A stretch of 64,000 nt of DNA from Paracoccus sp. MA (GTDB taxonomy: Bacteria; Pseudomonadota; Alphaproteobacteria; Rhodobacterales; Rhodobacteraceae). Within the stretch, counting starts at the first letter, position 1. Every line of letters begins with the position of its first letter. The DNA is taken from the NCBI RefSeq assembly GCF_020990385.1, contig NZ_CP087597.1:891001-955000 (forward strand). The letters run 5' to 3'. Positions 28,640-37,003 of the stretch are shown here, piece by piece. The notes beneath the pieces are model-generated. The model was given only the letters and a program-made list of their open reading frames with translations, had not been told where the DNA came from and searched no databases. A program made the position numbers and the translations under genes.

Positions 28640-29344
28640 ATGACCCAGCCGAGCGCCCATCCCGACGATCCGCATTACGTCAGCCGCATGGGCTGGCTGC
28701 GCGCCTCGGTGCTGGGGGCGAATGACGGCATCGTCTCGGTGGGGGCGCTGATCGTCGGGGTGGCGGCGGCCGATCCGGGGCCCGAGGCGATCCTGATCGC
28801 CGGGCTGGCCGGGCTGGTCGCCGGGGCGATGTCCATGGCCATGGGCGAATATGTCTCGGTCAGCTCGCAATCGGATACCGAGCGCGCCGATATCGCCCGC
28901 GAGCATGCAGCCCTGCGCGAGATGCCCGAGGAAGAGCTGCACGAGCTGGCCGCGATCTACGAATCGCGGGGCATGACGCCCGGCACCGCCCTGCAGGCCG
29001 CGCGCGAGGTGACCGAGCATGACGCGCTGGCCGCGCATGTGCGCGACGAGCTGGGGCTCAGCGAGGCCTCGAACGCCAACCCGCTGCAGGCGGCGCTGGC
29101 CTCGGCCGCGACCTTCAGCATCGCGGCGGCGGTGCCGCTGCTGGCGGCGATCCTGGCGCCGGGCGGCGCGGTCATCGCCAGCGTGCTGGTCGCCGTGGTG
29201 GCGGCGCTGGGGGTGCTGGGCGCGCTGGGGGCCTGGGCCGGCGGCGCGCCGCCCGGCCGGGCGGCGCTGCGGGTGATCCTGGGCGGCATCGTGGCGCTGG
29301 CGGTCACCGCCGGGATCGGCAAGCTGGTCGGGGTGGCGGTCTAG
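28640..29344 (+). CDS. VIT1/CCC1-family transporter
   Basis: 234 aa. Related to vacuolar iron/manganese transporters: N-terminal SRMGWLRASVLGANDGIVSVGALIVGVAAA, then GLAGLVAGAMSMAMGEYVSVSSQSDTERADI, a charged cytoplasmic stretch (about 80-145, with the EE-rich metal-binding helix region), and three C-terminal membrane helices. Family knowledge suggests Fe2+/Mn2+ export or sequestration, which fits a genome region with sitABCD 2.3 kb away, though they are not in one operon. Its TAG stop shares CTAG with the stop of the convergent ABC ATPase gene. Confidence 0.9.
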   Translation: MTQPSAHPDDPHYVSRMGWLRASVLGANDGIVSVGALIVGVAAADPGPEAILIAGLAGLVAGAMSMAMGEYVSVSSQSDTERADIAREHAALREMPEEELHELAAIYESRGMTPGTALQAAREVTEHDALAAHVRDELGLSEASNANPLQAALASAATFSIAAAVPLLAAILAPGGAVIASVLVAVVAALGVLGALGAWAGGAPPGRAALRVILGGIVALAVTAGIGKLVGVAV

Positions 29345-30096
29345 GCGTCGCGGCTGTAGCCGGTGCTGGCGGCGATCAGCGCCCGGGCGTAATCGCCCCG
29401 CGCCCGGCGGGCGCGCAGGGCGGCGGCATCCATCTCTTCGACGATCCGGCCTTCGCGCATCACCGCCAGCCGGTCGCACATATGTGCCACCACCGCCAGG
29501 TCGTGGCTGACCATCACATAGGTCAGCCCGCGTTCGGCCCGGATATCGCAGAGCAGGTTCAGGATCTCGGCCTGCACGCTGACATCCAGCGCCGAGGTCG
29601 GCTCGTCCAGCAGCAGCAGTTTCGGCTCGGCGGCCAGCGCCCGGGCGATGGCGACGCGCTGGCGCTGGCCGCCGGACAGCTGATGCGGATAGCGGAAGCG
29701 GAAGCCCTGCCCCAGCCCGACCTGGTCCAGAAGCCGGGCGATGCGCCGGTCGATGCCGTCCATGCCCTGCAGGCGCAGGGTTTCCGACAGGACCCGGTCC
29801 ACGGAATGGCGCGGATGCAGGCTGGCATAGGGATCCTGGAACACCATCTGCACCGTCTTGTGGAAGCCGCGCGAGCGGCGGCGGCCGGCAATGGCCTCTC
29901 CCGCCACCTCGATGCGGCCGGACCAGCTGTCGATCAGCCCGGCGATGGCGCGCAGGATGGTCGACTTGCCCGAGCCGCTTTCGCCGACGAGGCCGAAGCT
30001 TTCGCCCCGCGCGACGGTAAAGCTGGCGGATCGGACCGCATCGACGCGCTCGGGCGCATGGCCGAACCAGACGTCCAGATTCTCGACCGTCAGCAT
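29341..30096 (-). CDS. Peptide-type ABC transporter, second ATP-binding protein (DppF/OppF-like)
   Basis: 251 aa from the ATG at 30094-30096; a GTG nine bases earlier is also possible. Walker A GESGSGKST (near 36-44), FQDPYASLHPRHSV, signature LSGGQRQRVAIARAL, Walker B LLLLDEPTSALDVSVQ, H-loop VSHD. Oligopeptide/dipeptide/nickel transporter class. Last gene of the five-gene operon but separated from the first ATPase by 46 bp holding a dispersed repeat, and it has no recognisable Shine-Dalgarno sequence, unlike the rest of the operon. Shares CTAG with the VIT-gene stop. Confidence 0.93.
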   Translation of the reverse strand: MLTVENLDVWFGHAPERVDAVRSASFTVARGESFGLVGESGSGKSTILRAIAGLIDSWSGRIEVAGEAIAGRRRSRGFHKTVQMVFQDPYASLHPRHSVDRVLSETLRLQGMDGIDRRIARLLDQVGLGQGFRFRYPHQLSGGQRQRVAIARALAAEPKLLLLDEPTSALDVSVQAEILNLLCDIRAERGLTYVMVSHDLAVVAHMCDRLAVMREGRIVEEMDAAALRARRARGDYARALIAASTGYSRDA

Positions 30097-30112
30097 GGGC
30101 GGCACCGGGGCG

Positions 30113-30137
30113 GATGAGTATTTGGAAAACGGTGAAG
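30113..30137 (+). repeat. Dispersed tail motif, type A, inside the peptide-transporter operon
   Basis: Plus strand ATGAGTATTTGGAAAACGG, continuing TGAAG; nearly identical over 20 or more bases to copies at 11130-11152 (minus) and 41951-41973 (plus). It lies 6 bp after the stop of the first ATPase gene and 17 bp before the start of the second, replacing the space where a ribosome binding site would be expected. Confidence 0.75.
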
Positions 30138-30142
30138 AGCCA

Positions 30143-30997
30143 TCACGGGGCTCCCGCCGGCGGGGCGTCGCGCCAGCCCTGTTGCCTTTGCAGGACCGCG
30201 AGCCGGTCCACCGGCCGGTCGAGCCGCGGCAGGCTGTTCAGGAGGCCTTGGGTATAGGGGTGTTTCGCGGCATGCAGGTCGCGGGCGGGCAGTTCCTCGA
30301 CCACGCGGCCGGCATACATGATGAGGACGCGGTCGCAGAACTGCGCCACCAGGTTCAGGTCGTGGCTGATGAAGATCAGCCCCATGCCGCGGGCAGAGAC
30401 CAGCCGGTCCAGGATGCGCAGCACCTCGTTCCTGACCGAGACGTCCAGCGCCGAGGTCGGCTCGTCCGCGATCAGGATCTCGGGGTCCGGGGCCAGCATC
30501 ATCGCGATCATGATCCGCTGGCCCATGCCGCCCGAGACCTCGTGCGGATAGGCGTGAAAGACCCGCTCGGGATCGCGGATCTGCACGGCGCGCAGCATTT
30601 CCAGCGCCTTGTCGCGGGCCGCGGCGCGGCTTTCGCCGCTATGCAGCCGGTAGCCCTCCATGATCTGCCGGCCCACGGTCATCACCGGGTTCAGGCTGAA
30701 CTTGGGGTCCTGCATCACCATGCTGATGCGCGCGCCGCGCAACCGGCGCATGCGCCGCTCGGGCAGGTTCAGGATCGATTGGCCGCCAAGCTCCATGCGC
30801 CCGGCCGCGACCGTGCCCGGCGGACGCACCAGGCCGAGGATGGCGCGGCCGGTCATCGACTTGCCCGAGCCGCTTTCGCCGACCACGCCCAGCCTTTCGC
30901 GGCCAAGGTCGAAGCTGACGCCGCGCACCGCCTCGAAACGGCCCGAGCGGGTCGGGAAGCTGACGCGCAGGTCCCGGACGGAAAGCAGCGGGGTCAT
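30143..30997 (-). CDS. Peptide-type ABC transporter, first ATP-binding protein (DppD/OppD-like)
   Basis: 284 aa. Walker A GESGSGKSMT (near 41-50), QDPKFSLNPVMTVGRQI, signature VSGGMGQRIMIAMML (glycine and methionine variant usual in this class), Walker B ILIADEPTSALDVSVR, H-loop ISHD. The C-terminal oligo_HPY-like end is short (HPYTQGLLNSLPRLD). Cytoplasmic partner of the two permeases. ATG overlaps the stop of the permease gene upstream (ATGA). Confidence 0.93.
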   Translation of the reverse strand: MTPLLSVRDLRVSFPTRSGRFEAVRGVSFDLGRERLGVVGESGSGKSMTGRAILGLVRPPGTVAAGRMELGGQSILNLPERRMRRLRGARISMVMQDPKFSLNPVMTVGRQIMEGYRLHSGESRAAARDKALEMLRAVQIRDPERVFHAYPHEVSGGMGQRIMIAMMLAPDPEILIADEPTSALDVSVRNEVLRILDRLVSARGMGLIFISHDLNLVAQFCDRVLIMYAGRVVEELPARDLHAAKHPYTQGLLNSLPRLDRPVDRLAVLQRQQGWRDAPPAGAP

Positions 30998-31899
30998 TCC
31001 CGGCCTCCCTTGGGGTCCAGCACGTCGCGCAAGCCGTCGCCGAGCAGGTTGAAGGCCAGGCTGACGACAAAGATCGCCATGCCGGGCATGGCCGCGACCC
31101 ACCAGAAGTCCAGGATATAGGTGCGCCCGTCCGAGATCATCGCCCCCCATTCCGGCATCGGCGGCTGCGCGCCGAGGCCAAGGAAGCCCAGCCCGGCGGC
31201 GGAGAGGATGATCCCCGCCATGTCCAGCGCCACCCGTACGATCAGCGAGCTGACGCAGAGCGGCCAGACATGGCCGATCAGCAGCCGCAGCGGCCCTGCG
31301 CCCTGCAGCCGGGCGGCGGCGATATAGTCGGCATTGCGGATGGTCAGCGTCTCGGCCCGCGCCAGGCGCGCATAGGGCGGCCATGAGGTGATCGCCAGCG
31401 CAAGGACCGCGTTGCCGATGCCGGGGCCGAGCGCCGCGACGAAGGCCAGCGCCAGGATCAGCTTGGGGAAGGCCAGGAAGATGTCGGTGATGCGCATCAG
31501 CACCTGATCGACCCAGCCGCCGGCGAAACCCGCCACCGTGCCGACGAAAAGCCCGATCACCGGCGCGATCAGCGCCACCGTGCCGACGATGAACAGCGTC
31601 ACGCGCGAGCCATGGATCAGCCGCGACAGGATGTCCCGGCCCAGCGCGTCCGTGCCCAGCCAGTGCTGCGCCGAAGGCGGCTTCAGCCGCTCGGCCAGGT
31701 TCTGGGCATAGGGATTCTGCGGCGCGATCCAGGGCGCGAAGGCGGCGACCAGCACCAGCAGGACCAGGATCGCCAGCCCGACCATGGCCAGCCGGTTGGC
31801 GCGAAAGGTCAGCCAGCCCTGGTAGATCGCCCCCAGCCGCGCCTGCCGCCGGGTCTGCGGCGCGTCGGACAGAAGCCATGCGCGGGTCGTCTCGGTCAT
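30994..31899 (-). CDS. Peptide-type ABC transporter, permease (DppC/OppC-like)
   Basis: 301 aa, six membrane helices, with an OppC N-terminal domain (FRANRLAMVGLAILVLLVLVAAFAPWIAPQNP) and HWLGTDALGRDILSRLIHGSR. The EAA coupling loop is seen near LARAETLTIRNADYIAAARLQGAGPLRLLIGHV. Overlaps its neighbours on both sides by four bases (ATGA), so expression with the rest is certain to be coupled. Confidence 0.94.
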   Translation of the reverse strand: MTETTRAWLLSDAPQTRRQARLGAIYQGWLTFRANRLAMVGLAILVLLVLVAAFAPWIAPQNPYAQNLAERLKPPSAQHWLGTDALGRDILSRLIHGSRVTLFIVGTVALIAPVIGLFVGTVAGFAGGWVDQVLMRITDIFLAFPKLILALAFVAALGPGIGNAVLALAITSWPPYARLARAETLTIRNADYIAAARLQGAGPLRLLIGHVWPLCVSSLIVRVALDMAGIILSAAGLGFLGLGAQPPMPEWGAMISDGRTYILDFWWVAAMPGMAIFVVSLAFNLLGDGLRDVLDPKGGRE

Positions 31900-32993
31900 G
31901 TCGCCCTCGGGTCCAGCAGGCGGTAGAGGATGTCGGACAGCAGGTTCAGCGCCACGAAGCAGGTGCCGACCACCACCGTGCCGCCCAGCACCGCGTTCAT
32001 GTCGCCGGCCAGCAGCGCCTTGGTGATGTATTGGCCGATGCCGGGCCAGGAGAACACGATCTCGGTCAGCACCGACCCTTCCAGAAGCGAGCCGAAGCTG
32101 AGCGCGATCACCGTGATCAGCGGCACAAGGATGTTGCGGAAGGCATGGCCCCAGACCACCCGCCGCTCGGACAGGCCCTTGACGCGGGCGGTGACGACAT
32201 ATTCCGCCGAAAGCTGCTCCAGCATGAAGCTGCGCGTCATGCGGCTGATATAGGCGAGGCTGAAATAGCCCAGCAGGCTGGCCGGCAGCACGATATGGCT
32301 AAAGGCGTCGCGGAAGGCGGCCCAGTCGCCGGCGGCCAGGCTGTCGACCAGGATCAGCCCGGTGACGGTCGGCACCATGCCGTCGTATATGATGCCCTGC
32401 CGGCCCGGCCCGCCGACCCAGCCGAGGATGCCGTAGAACAGCAAGAGCCCCATCAGCCCCAGCCAGAAGATCGGCATGGAATAGCCCACCAGAGCCACCA
32501 CGCGGGCGATCTGGTCGATCCAGCCACCCCGGCGCGCCGCGGCGACCACGCCCAAGGGCACGCCCACGCAGACGCCGATCAGCGTGCCCAGCGTCGCCAG
32601 CTCGACCGTCGCCGGGAACACCCGCCGCAGGTCCTGCGCCACCGGATGCCCGGTCGAGATCGAGCGGCCGAAATCGCCCTGCAGCACCTCGGCCATGTAG
32701 CGCAGGAACTGCTGCCAGATCGGCTTGTCCAGTCCCATGGCCTGGAAGGCCGCGTCATATTGCGCCTGTGTCGCGCGCTCGCCCACCACCTTCAGCACCG
32801 GGTCGATCGGCATGACCCGGCCGATGACGAAGGTGACCAGCAACAGGCCAAGCAGCGTCAGCGCCAGCGACAGCAGGATGCCGCCCAGGCTTCGCGCCCG
32901 GCGCCGCAGCCGCGCGCCCCGGCCGGGGGTCGCGCCGCCCGCCGGGGGCGGCGCGCCCTGTCCCGGCGGACCGGTCAGGTCGGGATGGACCAC
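31896..32993 (-). CDS. Peptide-type ABC transporter, permease (DppB/OppB-like)
   Basis: 365 aa from a GTG, 3 bp after the binding-protein gene. The first 36 residues are a Gly/Pro/Arg-rich cytoplasmic extension not typical of the family; a later start is possible but the first helix (LGGILLSLALTLLGLLLVTFVIGRVMPIDP) begins right after. Six helices, coupling loop in RSFMLEQLSAEYVVTARVKGLSERRVVWGHAFRN. Forms the membrane channel with the DppC-like protein. Confidence 0.92.
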   Translation of the reverse strand: MVHPDLTGPPGQGAPPPAGGATPGRGARLRRRARSLGGILLSLALTLLGLLLVTFVIGRVMPIDPVLKVVGERATQAQYDAAFQAMGLDKPIWQQFLRYMAEVLQGDFGRSISTGHPVAQDLRRVFPATVELATLGTLIGVCVGVPLGVVAAARRGGWIDQIARVVALVGYSMPIFWLGLMGLLLFYGILGWVGGPGRQGIIYDGMVPTVTGLILVDSLAAGDWAAFRDAFSHIVLPASLLGYFSLAYISRMTRSFMLEQLSAEYVVTARVKGLSERRVVWGHAFRNILVPLITVIALSFGSLLEGSVLTEIVFSWPGIGQYITKALLAGDMNAVLGGTVVVGTCFVALNLLSDILYRLLDPRAT

Positions 32994-32996
32994 GCC

Positions 32997-34598
32997 TTAT
33001 TCCTTCGTCACCTGCCGATAGTTGACCGAGGTGACCGAACCGCCCGAGGTCCAGTTCTGCACGTTCTGCTGCATCGCCACCTGCTCGATCTTCTGGAACA
33101 TCGGGATGATCGGTGCGATCTCTCGATACTGGCTCTGGATGTCCAGATACATCTGCACGCGCTTGTCGGTGTCGCCCTCCAGCGTGGCGGCCTCGACGGC
33201 GCGATTCATCTCCTCGGGCACCGCCCAGCTGTTGCGCCAGGCCAGCTGCGACAGGCCGGCATCGTCGGCATTGTTCGGGTTATGGGCGAAGGTCGAGGCA
33301 TTGGTGTTCGGATCGGCGTAATCCGGGCCCCATTCGCCGATGAAGATCGGCACCTGCCGGGCGCGATAGGCGTCGAGCACCTGCGCCCCGGTCATCTGCT
33401 GGATCTCCAGCGTCAGGCCGACCTGCGCCATGGCCGCCTGCAGGGTCTGGGCCGCGTCGACATATTCGCGGATGTCGCGCACGATGGTCTTGACCGTGCC
33501 CGAGGTGATGCCGGCATCGGTCAGGATCTGGCGGGCCTTCTCGATGTCATGGGTCCAGAGGTTCTCGTCCGAGGCGCCCAGATAGCCCTCGGGCAGGAAG
33601 TTCTGATGCACCTTCCACTGGCCCTTGAGGAAACTCGACTCCATGCCCGCGTAGTCGATCAGGTATTTCATCGCCTCGACCATTTCGGGCCGGGACAGCA
33701 GCGGATCCTTCTGGCTCAGCCCCATGTAGAGGATGCGGCCGCGCAGCTCGTCCGCGACCTTCAGCCTGTCGTTGCCGGCGATGCCATCGACATCCGTCGG
33801 GGTCAGGTTGCGGGCCACGTCGATATCGCCCTGTTCCAGCAGCAGCCGCTGGGCGCTGCTCTCCTGCACATGGCGCACGATCACTCGCTTCATCACCGGC
33901 GCGCCCTGCCAGTATTCCTCGTTGGCGGCCAGCTGCACCGCCTCGTTCGGCCGCCAGGCGGTCAGGGTGTAGGGCCCCGAGCCCGCGCCGTTGGTGGACA
34001 GCCAGGCATTGCCGAAATCCTCGCCCTCGGCATGGCTCATCGCGGTTTCCTTGTCGATGACCGAGCCGACCTCGGAGGCCAGGCAGTTCAGCACGAAGCT
34101 TTGCGCATAGGGCTGGTCCAGCTGCAGGATCAGCCTGTTGCCGTCGAAGGTCACGCGCTCGTCCACGTTCTCGGCGGTGAAGCCGAACTGGTTCAGGATG
34201 AAGGCCGGCGACTTGTTCAGCTTGACGGCGCGCTGCAGCGACCAGGCGGCGTCCTCGGCCCGCACCGGATTGCCGGAATGGAACTTCACCCCCTCGCGCA
34301 TGGTCAGGGTGATGGTCTTGCCGTCCTCGCTGACCTCCCAGCTTTCCGCGAGGCTGGGCTTGATGCCGGCATTCAGGTCCAGCGGGTCGAAATCGACCAG
34401 CCGGTCATAGAGGCTGTGAACCACGTCCTGCCCCGAGAATTCGAAGCTCTGCCCGGGATCGAGGCTGATGATGTCGTCAATCTGATGGGCGATGACCAGC
34501 GTGTCGGCAGGGGTCTCGGCCCAGGCGGCCGGCGCCGCCACCCCCAGAGACATGGCCGAAGCCAGAAGCAGCGCGCGAAGCGGGAAACGGTTCTGCAT
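32997..34598 (-). CDS. ABC transporter substrate-binding protein, family 5 (peptide/nickel type)
   Basis: 533 aa periplasmic receptor with a signal peptide (about 1-27, ending AWAE). Family 5 features: SLDPGQSFEFSGQDVVHSLYDRLVDFDP, LAESWEVSEDGKTITLTMREGVKFHSGNPVRAEDAAWSL near residues 87-125, and GSGPYTLTAWRPNEAVQLAANEEYW. Likely peptide or opine-like ligands; ligand not determinable. First and promoter-proximal gene of the operon; AGGGATGATCCATC precedes the ATG. Separated from the divergent gene at 34929 by 330 bp. Confidence 0.93.
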   Translation of the reverse strand: MQNRFPLRALLLASAMSLGVAAPAAWAETPADTLVIAHQIDDIISLDPGQSFEFSGQDVVHSLYDRLVDFDPLDLNAGIKPSLAESWEVSEDGKTITLTMREGVKFHSGNPVRAEDAAWSLQRAVKLNKSPAFILNQFGFTAENVDERVTFDGNRLILQLDQPYAQSFVLNCLASEVGSVIDKETAMSHAEGEDFGNAWLSTNGAGSGPYTLTAWRPNEAVQLAANEEYWQGAPVMKRVIVRHVQESSAQRLLLEQGDIDVARNLTPTDVDGIAGNDRLKVADELRGRILYMGLSQKDPLLSRPEMVEAMKYLIDYAGMESSFLKGQWKVHQNFLPEGYLGASDENLWTHDIEKARQILTDAGITSGTVKTIVRDIREYVDAAQTLQAAMAQVGLTLEIQQMTGAQVLDAYRARQVPIFIGEWGPDYADPNTNASTFAHNPNNADDAGLSQLAWRNSWAVPEEMNRAVEAATLEGDTDKRVQMYLDIQSQYREIAPIIPMFQKIEQVAMQQNVQNWTSGGSVTSVNYRQVTKE

Positions 34599-34928
34599 GA
34601 TGGATCATCCCTGTTGTCGCGCCCCGTCGCTCGCGGGGCTGGAATGGTAGCAGATTGGCGCGAAGCCCGGCCTGCCGCAAGCCCCGCGTGCCGGTCCCGA
34701 GATTTTCCCGCGCCGCGCCGCCGCCGCCGTCCGGCGCGCTTCCGGTCCCGACGGGCCGGCGCTGGCGGGGCCCGGCCGCGGGCGAAGGCCGCGACGGATA
34801 ACCGCCCCGCCCCGCGGCGCCTTGCCGCGCCGGCCGCCGGGCCCGCGTCGGCGGACCGCGCCCGAAAATCGCCATGCGGGGTTGCGCCCGCCCGGCCCAC
34901 CGCCCTATCTCGGGCGGAAGGAGAGACC
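34599..34928. other. 330-bp divergent intergenic region, extremely GC-rich
   Basis: Lies between the peptide-binding-protein gene (minus) and the glutathionylspermidine-synthase-like gene (plus), so it must hold both promoters. The middle (34690-34860) is a GC-rich stretch with many CCG/CGG tracts that could fold into several hairpins. No open frame with a ribosome binding site and no family match. GGAAGGAGAG just before 34929 is the ribosome binding site of the right-hand gene. Confidence 0.5.
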
Positions 34929-36152
34929 ATGGAAAAACGCACCCTTCCCGAACGGCCCGGCTGGCGCGACGAGGCCAAGGAGCTCGGCTTCACCTTCGCC
35001 GACATGGGCGGCGAGCCCTATTGGGACGAGACCAGCGCCTATCGCTTCACCCTGCGCCAGATCGAGGAGGATATCGAGGCCCCCGCCACCGAGCTGCATG
35101 CGCTGTGCCGCGAGGCGGTGGACCGCACCGTCCGCGACGAGGCCTGGCTGACCCGGCTGGACATCCCGCGCCAGCACTGGGACCTGATCGCATCGAGCTG
35201 GGCGCGCGGCGAACCCGAGCTCTATGGCCGCATGGACCTCGCCTATGACGGCAGCGGCCCGGCGAAGCTGCTGGAATACAATGCCGACACGCCGACCTCG
35301 CTCTACGAATCCGCCAGCTTCCAGTGGCTCTGGTTCGAACAGCAACAGGCGGCGGGGGTGCTGGGCGAGGATTGCGACCAGTTCAACAGCATCCACGAGG
35401 CGATCGTGGCGCGCTGGACGCAGATCTGCGCCGACGGCGAGGAGGTGCATTTCGCCGCCGATCCCGACAACCCCGAGGATTACGCCACCGTCGAGACCCT
35501 GGCCTGGGCCGCGCGCGAGGCGGGCCTGGGCGCGCATTTCACCGCGCTCCGGCAGATCGGCCTGACCGAGGAGGGCCAGTTCGCCGACGAGCAATCCCGC
35601 GTCATCGGCACGCTCTTCAAGCTCTACCCCTGGGAGGACATGCTGCGCGACGATTTCGCCGCGCATCTGCAAAGCTCGGGCACCCGCTTCATCGAGCCGC
35701 CCTGGAAGGCGATCCTGTCGAACAAGGCCATCCTGCCGCTGCTCTGGCAGATGTTCCCCGGCCATCCGAACCTGCTGCCGGCCTTCTTCCTCGCGGATGT
35801 GCAGGACGCGCTGTCCGGCGGCAGCCCCGCCCCCGCCGTGGCCGAGGCCTTCGAGGCGGCGCGCGACGCGCTGGCGCGCGGCCATGTGACCAAGCCGATC
35901 TTCTCGCGCGAGGGCGCGGGGGTCGTCATCCACGAACAGGGCCGCGAAACGGCGCGCACCGGCGACGACAGCTATTCGCACCACCCGATGATCCTGCAGG
36001 GCCTGGCGCCCCTCCCGGATTTCGGCGGCTTCCACCCGGTGCTCGGCGCCTGGATCGTCGGCGAAAACTGCTGCGGCCTCGGCCTGCGCGAGGATCGCTC
36101 GCGCATCACCCACAACCTGTCGCGCTTCAAGCCGCATTTCATCGAGGGCTGA
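34929..36152 (+). CDS. Glutathionylspermidine synthase-like ATP-grasp protein (YgiC/YjfC type)
   Basis: 407 aa. C-terminal (synthetase) domain family of Gsp synthase, without the amidase domain. Visible ATP-grasp blocks: LLEYNADTPTSLYESASFQWLW near residue 112-133, WEDMLRDDF, FIEPPWKAILSNKAILPLLWQMFPGHPNLLPAFF and the C-terminal GAWIVGENCCGLGLREDRSRITHNLSRF. GAAGGAGAG lies just before the ATG. In E. coli ygiC is paired with ygiB (DUF1190); the same two families are paired here 3 bp apart, though in the opposite order. Real substrate unknown. Confidence 0.9.
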   Translation: MEKRTLPERPGWRDEAKELGFTFADMGGEPYWDETSAYRFTLRQIEEDIEAPATELHALCREAVDRTVRDEAWLTRLDIPRQHWDLIASSWARGEPELYGRMDLAYDGSGPAKLLEYNADTPTSLYESASFQWLWFEQQQAAGVLGEDCDQFNSIHEAIVARWTQICADGEEVHFAADPDNPEDYATVETLAWAAREAGLGAHFTALRQIGLTEEGQFADEQSRVIGTLFKLYPWEDMLRDDFAAHLQSSGTRFIEPPWKAILSNKAILPLLWQMFPGHPNLLPAFFLADVQDALSGGSPAPAVAEAFEAARDALARGHVTKPIFSREGAGVVIHEQGRETARTGDDSYSHHPMILQGLAPLPDFGGFHPVLGAWIVGENCCGLGLREDRSRITHNLSRFKPHFIEG

Positions 36153-36155
36153 TCC

Positions 36156-36818
36156 ATGACCGACGCATTTTCCCGTTCCAACCCCGTCCCCCGTCCCGCC
36201 CGCAGCCACAGCCTTCGCAAGCGCGGCCGCCATGTCGCGCTGGTGCTGGCCGGAACCGCCACCCTGGCGCTGGCCGGCTGCGAGGACGACCGCATGGACG
36301 CGCAAAGCTTTCCCGACCTGGAAAGCTGCATCGCCGCCAGCAAGCAGGAAACCCTGTGGTTCACCGAGGAGGACTGCCGCCAGAACTTCGCCGCCGCCCG
36401 GCAGGAATTCCTGGAAACCGCGCCGCGCTACGAATCGAAGGAACTGTGCGAGCAGGAGCATGGCGCCGGCAATTGCGGCGGCGACCCAACGCAGACGCAG
36501 GAGGCGCAGAATTCCGGCGGCGGCTTTTCCTTCATGCCGCTGCTGGTCGGCTACATGATGGGCTCGATGCTGTCGCGCGGCGGCGGCATCTCCTCGCAGC
36601 CGATGGTGAACACCGCCGACGGGCGCTATTCGACCCCCAAGGGCGACCAGAGCTTCGCCAGCAACCGCGGCGCCGGCAAGGTGCCGGCCACGACCTTCCA
36701 GCGCGCGCCCTCGACCATCGGCAAGCCGCCGATGAGCGCGGCCCAGGTCAGCCAGCGCGGCGGCTTCGGCGCCTCGGCCACCGCACGCTCGGGCGGCCGC
36801 AGCAGTTTCGGCGGCTGA
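36156..36818 (+). CDS. DUF1190 lipoprotein (YgiB type)
   Basis: 220 aa. Long N-region then a hydrophobic helix ending in the lipobox LALAGC, so the mature N-terminal Cys (near residue 42) is probably lipidated; the next residues are EDD. DUF1190 core follows with four cysteines (SCIAAS, DCRQNF, LCEQEHGAGNC), a Gly-rich helix FMPLLVGYMMGSMLSRGGG and a low-complexity Ser/Gly/Arg tail. Part of a two-gene unit with the ATP-grasp protein. Function unknown. A hairpin-plus-tail repeat begins immediately after the stop. Confidence 0.88.
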   Translation: MTDAFSRSNPVPRPARSHSLRKRGRHVALVLAGTATLALAGCEDDRMDAQSFPDLESCIAASKQETLWFTEEDCRQNFAAARQEFLETAPRYESKELCEQEHGAGNCGGDPTQTQEAQNSGGGFSFMPLLVGYMMGSMLSRGGGISSQPMVNTADGRYSTPKGDQSFASNRGAGKVPATTFQRAPSTIGKPPMSAAQVSQRGGFGASATARSGGRSSFGG

Positions 36819-36819
36819 G

Positions 36820-36891
36820 GGTTTCTTTCTTGCCGAAATATCCTCGGGGGTGAATTGCGGCGCCAGCCGCAAGAGGGGGCGGACAGCCCCC
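36820..36891 (-). repeat. Composite repeat: two hairpins plus type B tail
   Basis: On the minus strand: hairpin GGGGGC/GCCCCC (36875-36891), hairpin TTGCGGC/GCCGCAA with 4-nt loop (36855-36872), then the tail GAGGATATTTCGGCAAGAAA ending at 36821. The same order and the same tail recur at 38910-38992. The tail begins two bases after the DUF1190 stop. It may serve as that gene's terminator, but two copies of the same composite point to a dispersed element. Confidence 0.8.
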
Positions 36892-36921
36892 TTCCCCGGC
36901 AAAGCCGCCGACCAGGACGGC

Positions 36922-36935
36922 AGTTAACGCTAACA
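36922..36935. promoter_or_regulatory. LacI-family-type operator upstream of eda
   Basis: AGTTAACGCTAACA, 12 of 14 matches to the palindrome TGTTAGCGCTAACA typical of LacI-family operators in alphaproteobacterial sugar regulons. It sits 69 bp before the eda start in the only promoter-bearing gap of the eda-MFS unit. No LacI gene is in the window, so the regulator is unknown. Confidence 0.5.
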
Positions 36936-37003
36936 CGAGCCCTTGCGCAACCGCGCGGAAAAGCGCAACCTGCCGGCAGTTTCCGCAAGAACGAGGCCCC
37001 GCC

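Noticed and set aside
30114..30142. Short peptide starting at the ATG in the type A repeat (MSIWKTVK)
   Set aside because: The ATG is not present in the purD copy and no ribosome binding site precedes it; the motif is better seen as a non-coding repeat.
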